From positions 434,001 to 498,000 of the forward strand of contig NZ_JBIGHW010000002.1 in NCBI RefSeq assembly GCF_043555875.1: DNA of 64,000 nucleotides. Reading direction: 5' to 3'. Under the pieces are notes generated by a model. It saw only the letters and a program-made list of their open reading frames with translations. It did no database searches and was not told the DNA's origin. This document shows positions 63,267 to 64,000 of the stretch, piece by piece (the first letter of the stretch is position 1; the number at the start of each line of letters is the position of its first letter). Both the position numbers and the translations under genes were made by a program. Origin of the DNA: Pelomonas margarita (lineage in GTDB: Bacteria; Pseudomonadota; Gammaproteobacteria; Burkholderiales; Burkholderiaceae_C).

Positions 63267-63743
63267 ATGGACCTGCCCGCCCACCAACTGACGATGACCG
63301 TGCTGATGACGCCGGACACCGCCAACTTTTCCGGCAATGTGCATGGCGGCAACATCCTCAAGCTGCTGGACCAGGTGGCCTACGCCTGCGCCAGCCGCTA
63401 TGCCGGCCGCTACGTCGTCACACTGTCGGTGGACCGCGTCATCTTTCGCCAGCCCATCCACGTGGGTGAGCTGGTGACGTTCCTGGCCAGCGTCAACCAT
63501 ACCGGCACCTCGTCGATGGAGGTGGGCATCAAGGTCGTGGCCGAGAACATCCGCACCCAGCAGAAGCGCCACGTCAACAGCTGCTACTTCACGATGGTGG
63601 CCGTGGACGACGACAACAAGCCTGCCCCCGTGCCGCCACTGCGCCCCTTCACGCCGGAGGAGCGCCAGCGCCACGCCTCGGCAATCGCGCGCAAGCAGGC
63701 CCGTGCCGCCCTCGAATCCCGCACCGACAGCCCATCCGCATGA
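63267..63743 (+). CDS. Hot-dog acyl-CoA thioesterase (YciA/ACOT type)
   Basis: 158 residues. Hot-dog fold with TMTVLMTPDTANFSGNVHGG, then NILKLLDQVAYACASRYAG with the catalytic aspartate, VDRVIFRQPIHVGELVTF, and a basic tail. Hydrolyses acyl-CoA thioesters. Its place within a sugar operon is unexpected; it overlaps the lactonase gene by 4 bp (ATGA), so it is made with it. AGGAG precedes the ATG. Confidence 0.9.
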   Translation: MDLPAHQLTMTVLMTPDTANFSGNVHGGNILKLLDQVAYACASRYAGRYVVTLSVDRVIFRQPIHVGELVTFLASVNHTGTSSMEVGIKVVAENIRTQQKRHVNSCYFTMVAVDDDNKPAPVPPLRPFTPEERQRHASAIARKQARAALESRTDSPSA

Positions 63744-64000
63744 GCTCGCAAGCACACCCCTTCACCCTCGCCCTGGCCCAGGCCCACAGCCTCGGTGAAG
63801 GCCTGCAATGGCACGCCCCCAGCGGCCGCTGGTGGTGGACCGACATCCAGGGCTCATGCATCCACGCGTGGACACCCGGCGCCGCCACCACGCTGCAGGT
63901 GCGCCTGCCCGAGCGCGTGGGTTGCTTCGTGCACGCCCGCTCCGGCGCGCTCATCCTGGCCATGGCCAAGCGCATCGCGCGCCTCACGCTGCCCGACCTG
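63740..64000 (+). CDS. SMP-30/gluconolactonase family protein, cut by window edge
   Basis: Only the first 87 codons are present: MSSQAHPFTLALAQAHSLGE, then GLQWHAPSGRWWWTDIQGS and LPERVGCFVHARSGALILAM. This is the start of the SMP-30 six-bladed propeller, with the metal-binding glutamate in LGEGLQW. In this operon it would be the L-arabinonolactonase that opens the lactone made by the SDR enzyme. The ATG overlaps the thioesterase stop. Confidence 0.88.
   Translation, partial: MSSQAHPFTLALAQAHSLGEGLQWHAPSGRWWWTDIQGSCIHAWTPGAATTLQVRLPERVGCFVHARSGALILAMAKRIARLTLPDL

Overview
The window is 64 kb of GC-rich DNA (visibly well above 65% GC), densely packed with genes. It looks like a chromosome segment of a betaproteobacterium of the order Burkholderiales. 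A Roseateles/Mitsuaria/Rubrivivax/Rhizobacter-type relative is the best guess, based on the mix of DUF2145, DUF5329, MipA/OmpV, PEP-CTERM proteins and an Lrp-controlled PutA without a DNA-binding domain. This placement is inference from gene content. I see no rRNA, tRNA, CRISPR array, phage or plasmid backbone. Most long open frames opposite the genes listed here are GC-driven shadows. | Layout. 1-8.2 kb: the end of ribA, a dienelactone hydrolase, an Lrp regulator divergent from the proline oxidase gene putA, and small hypothetical genes. 8.3-12 kb: a three-gene signalling operon (multi-PAS histidine kinase, single-domain response regulator, REC-GGDEF diguanylate cyclase). 12-18.8 kb: an outer-membrane MipA protein, small exported proteins, a DUF4041/GIY-YIG nuclease of the kind recently tied to phage defence, an ABC exporter and a lipoprotein. 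18.9-31.3 kb: a probable five-gene operon for three PEP-CTERM surface proteins (two large repeat proteins and a double-CAP protein), a membrane protein and a secreted protein, preceded by a 1001-residue SARP-like/AAA/TPR regulator. 31.4-46.4 kb: housekeeping genes (proC, ubiC, ubiA, pbpC), an S41 lipoprotein protease, an alpha-oxoamine synthase, and a compact operon holding a membrane-anchored response regulator, an ankyrin protein, two YbjQ proteins and an M48 protease. 46.4-47.6 kb: a gene-poor repeat island with a HEPN-like remnant between two inverted copies of a 285-bp repeat. 47.6-64 kb: an L-arabinan/L-arabinose utilisation cluster. | How the arabinose cluster works (inference from families). 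A signal-peptide-bearing GH43 endo-arabinanase cuts arabinan outside the cytoplasm. A sugar ABC importer (lipoprotein binding protein, two permeases, UgpC/MalK-type ATPase) takes up oligomers. GH51 and GH43 enzymes without signal peptides release arabinose inside, and an exported GH97 of the retaining galactosidase type may trim galactosyl side chains. Aldose 1-epimerase, an SDR sugar dehydrogenase, an SMP-30 lactonase and 2-keto-3-deoxy-L-arabonate dehydratase then form most of the non-phosphorylative L-arabinose pathway. Arabonate dehydratase and ketoglutarate-semialdehyde dehydrogenase are not in the window. A FadR-type GntR and a LysR regulator end the operon. Two GTATGAC sites lie in the divergent promoter region. 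| Mobile-repeat layer. At least four families of short palindromic, MITE-like or REP-like repeats sit in intergenic gaps, three of them inside the arabinose operon. One full-length 238-bp element with 19-bp inverted ends sits exactly between the TGA of a permease gene and the ATG of the binding-protein gene. A GC-rich palindrome of a similar kind appears to be built in frame into putA.
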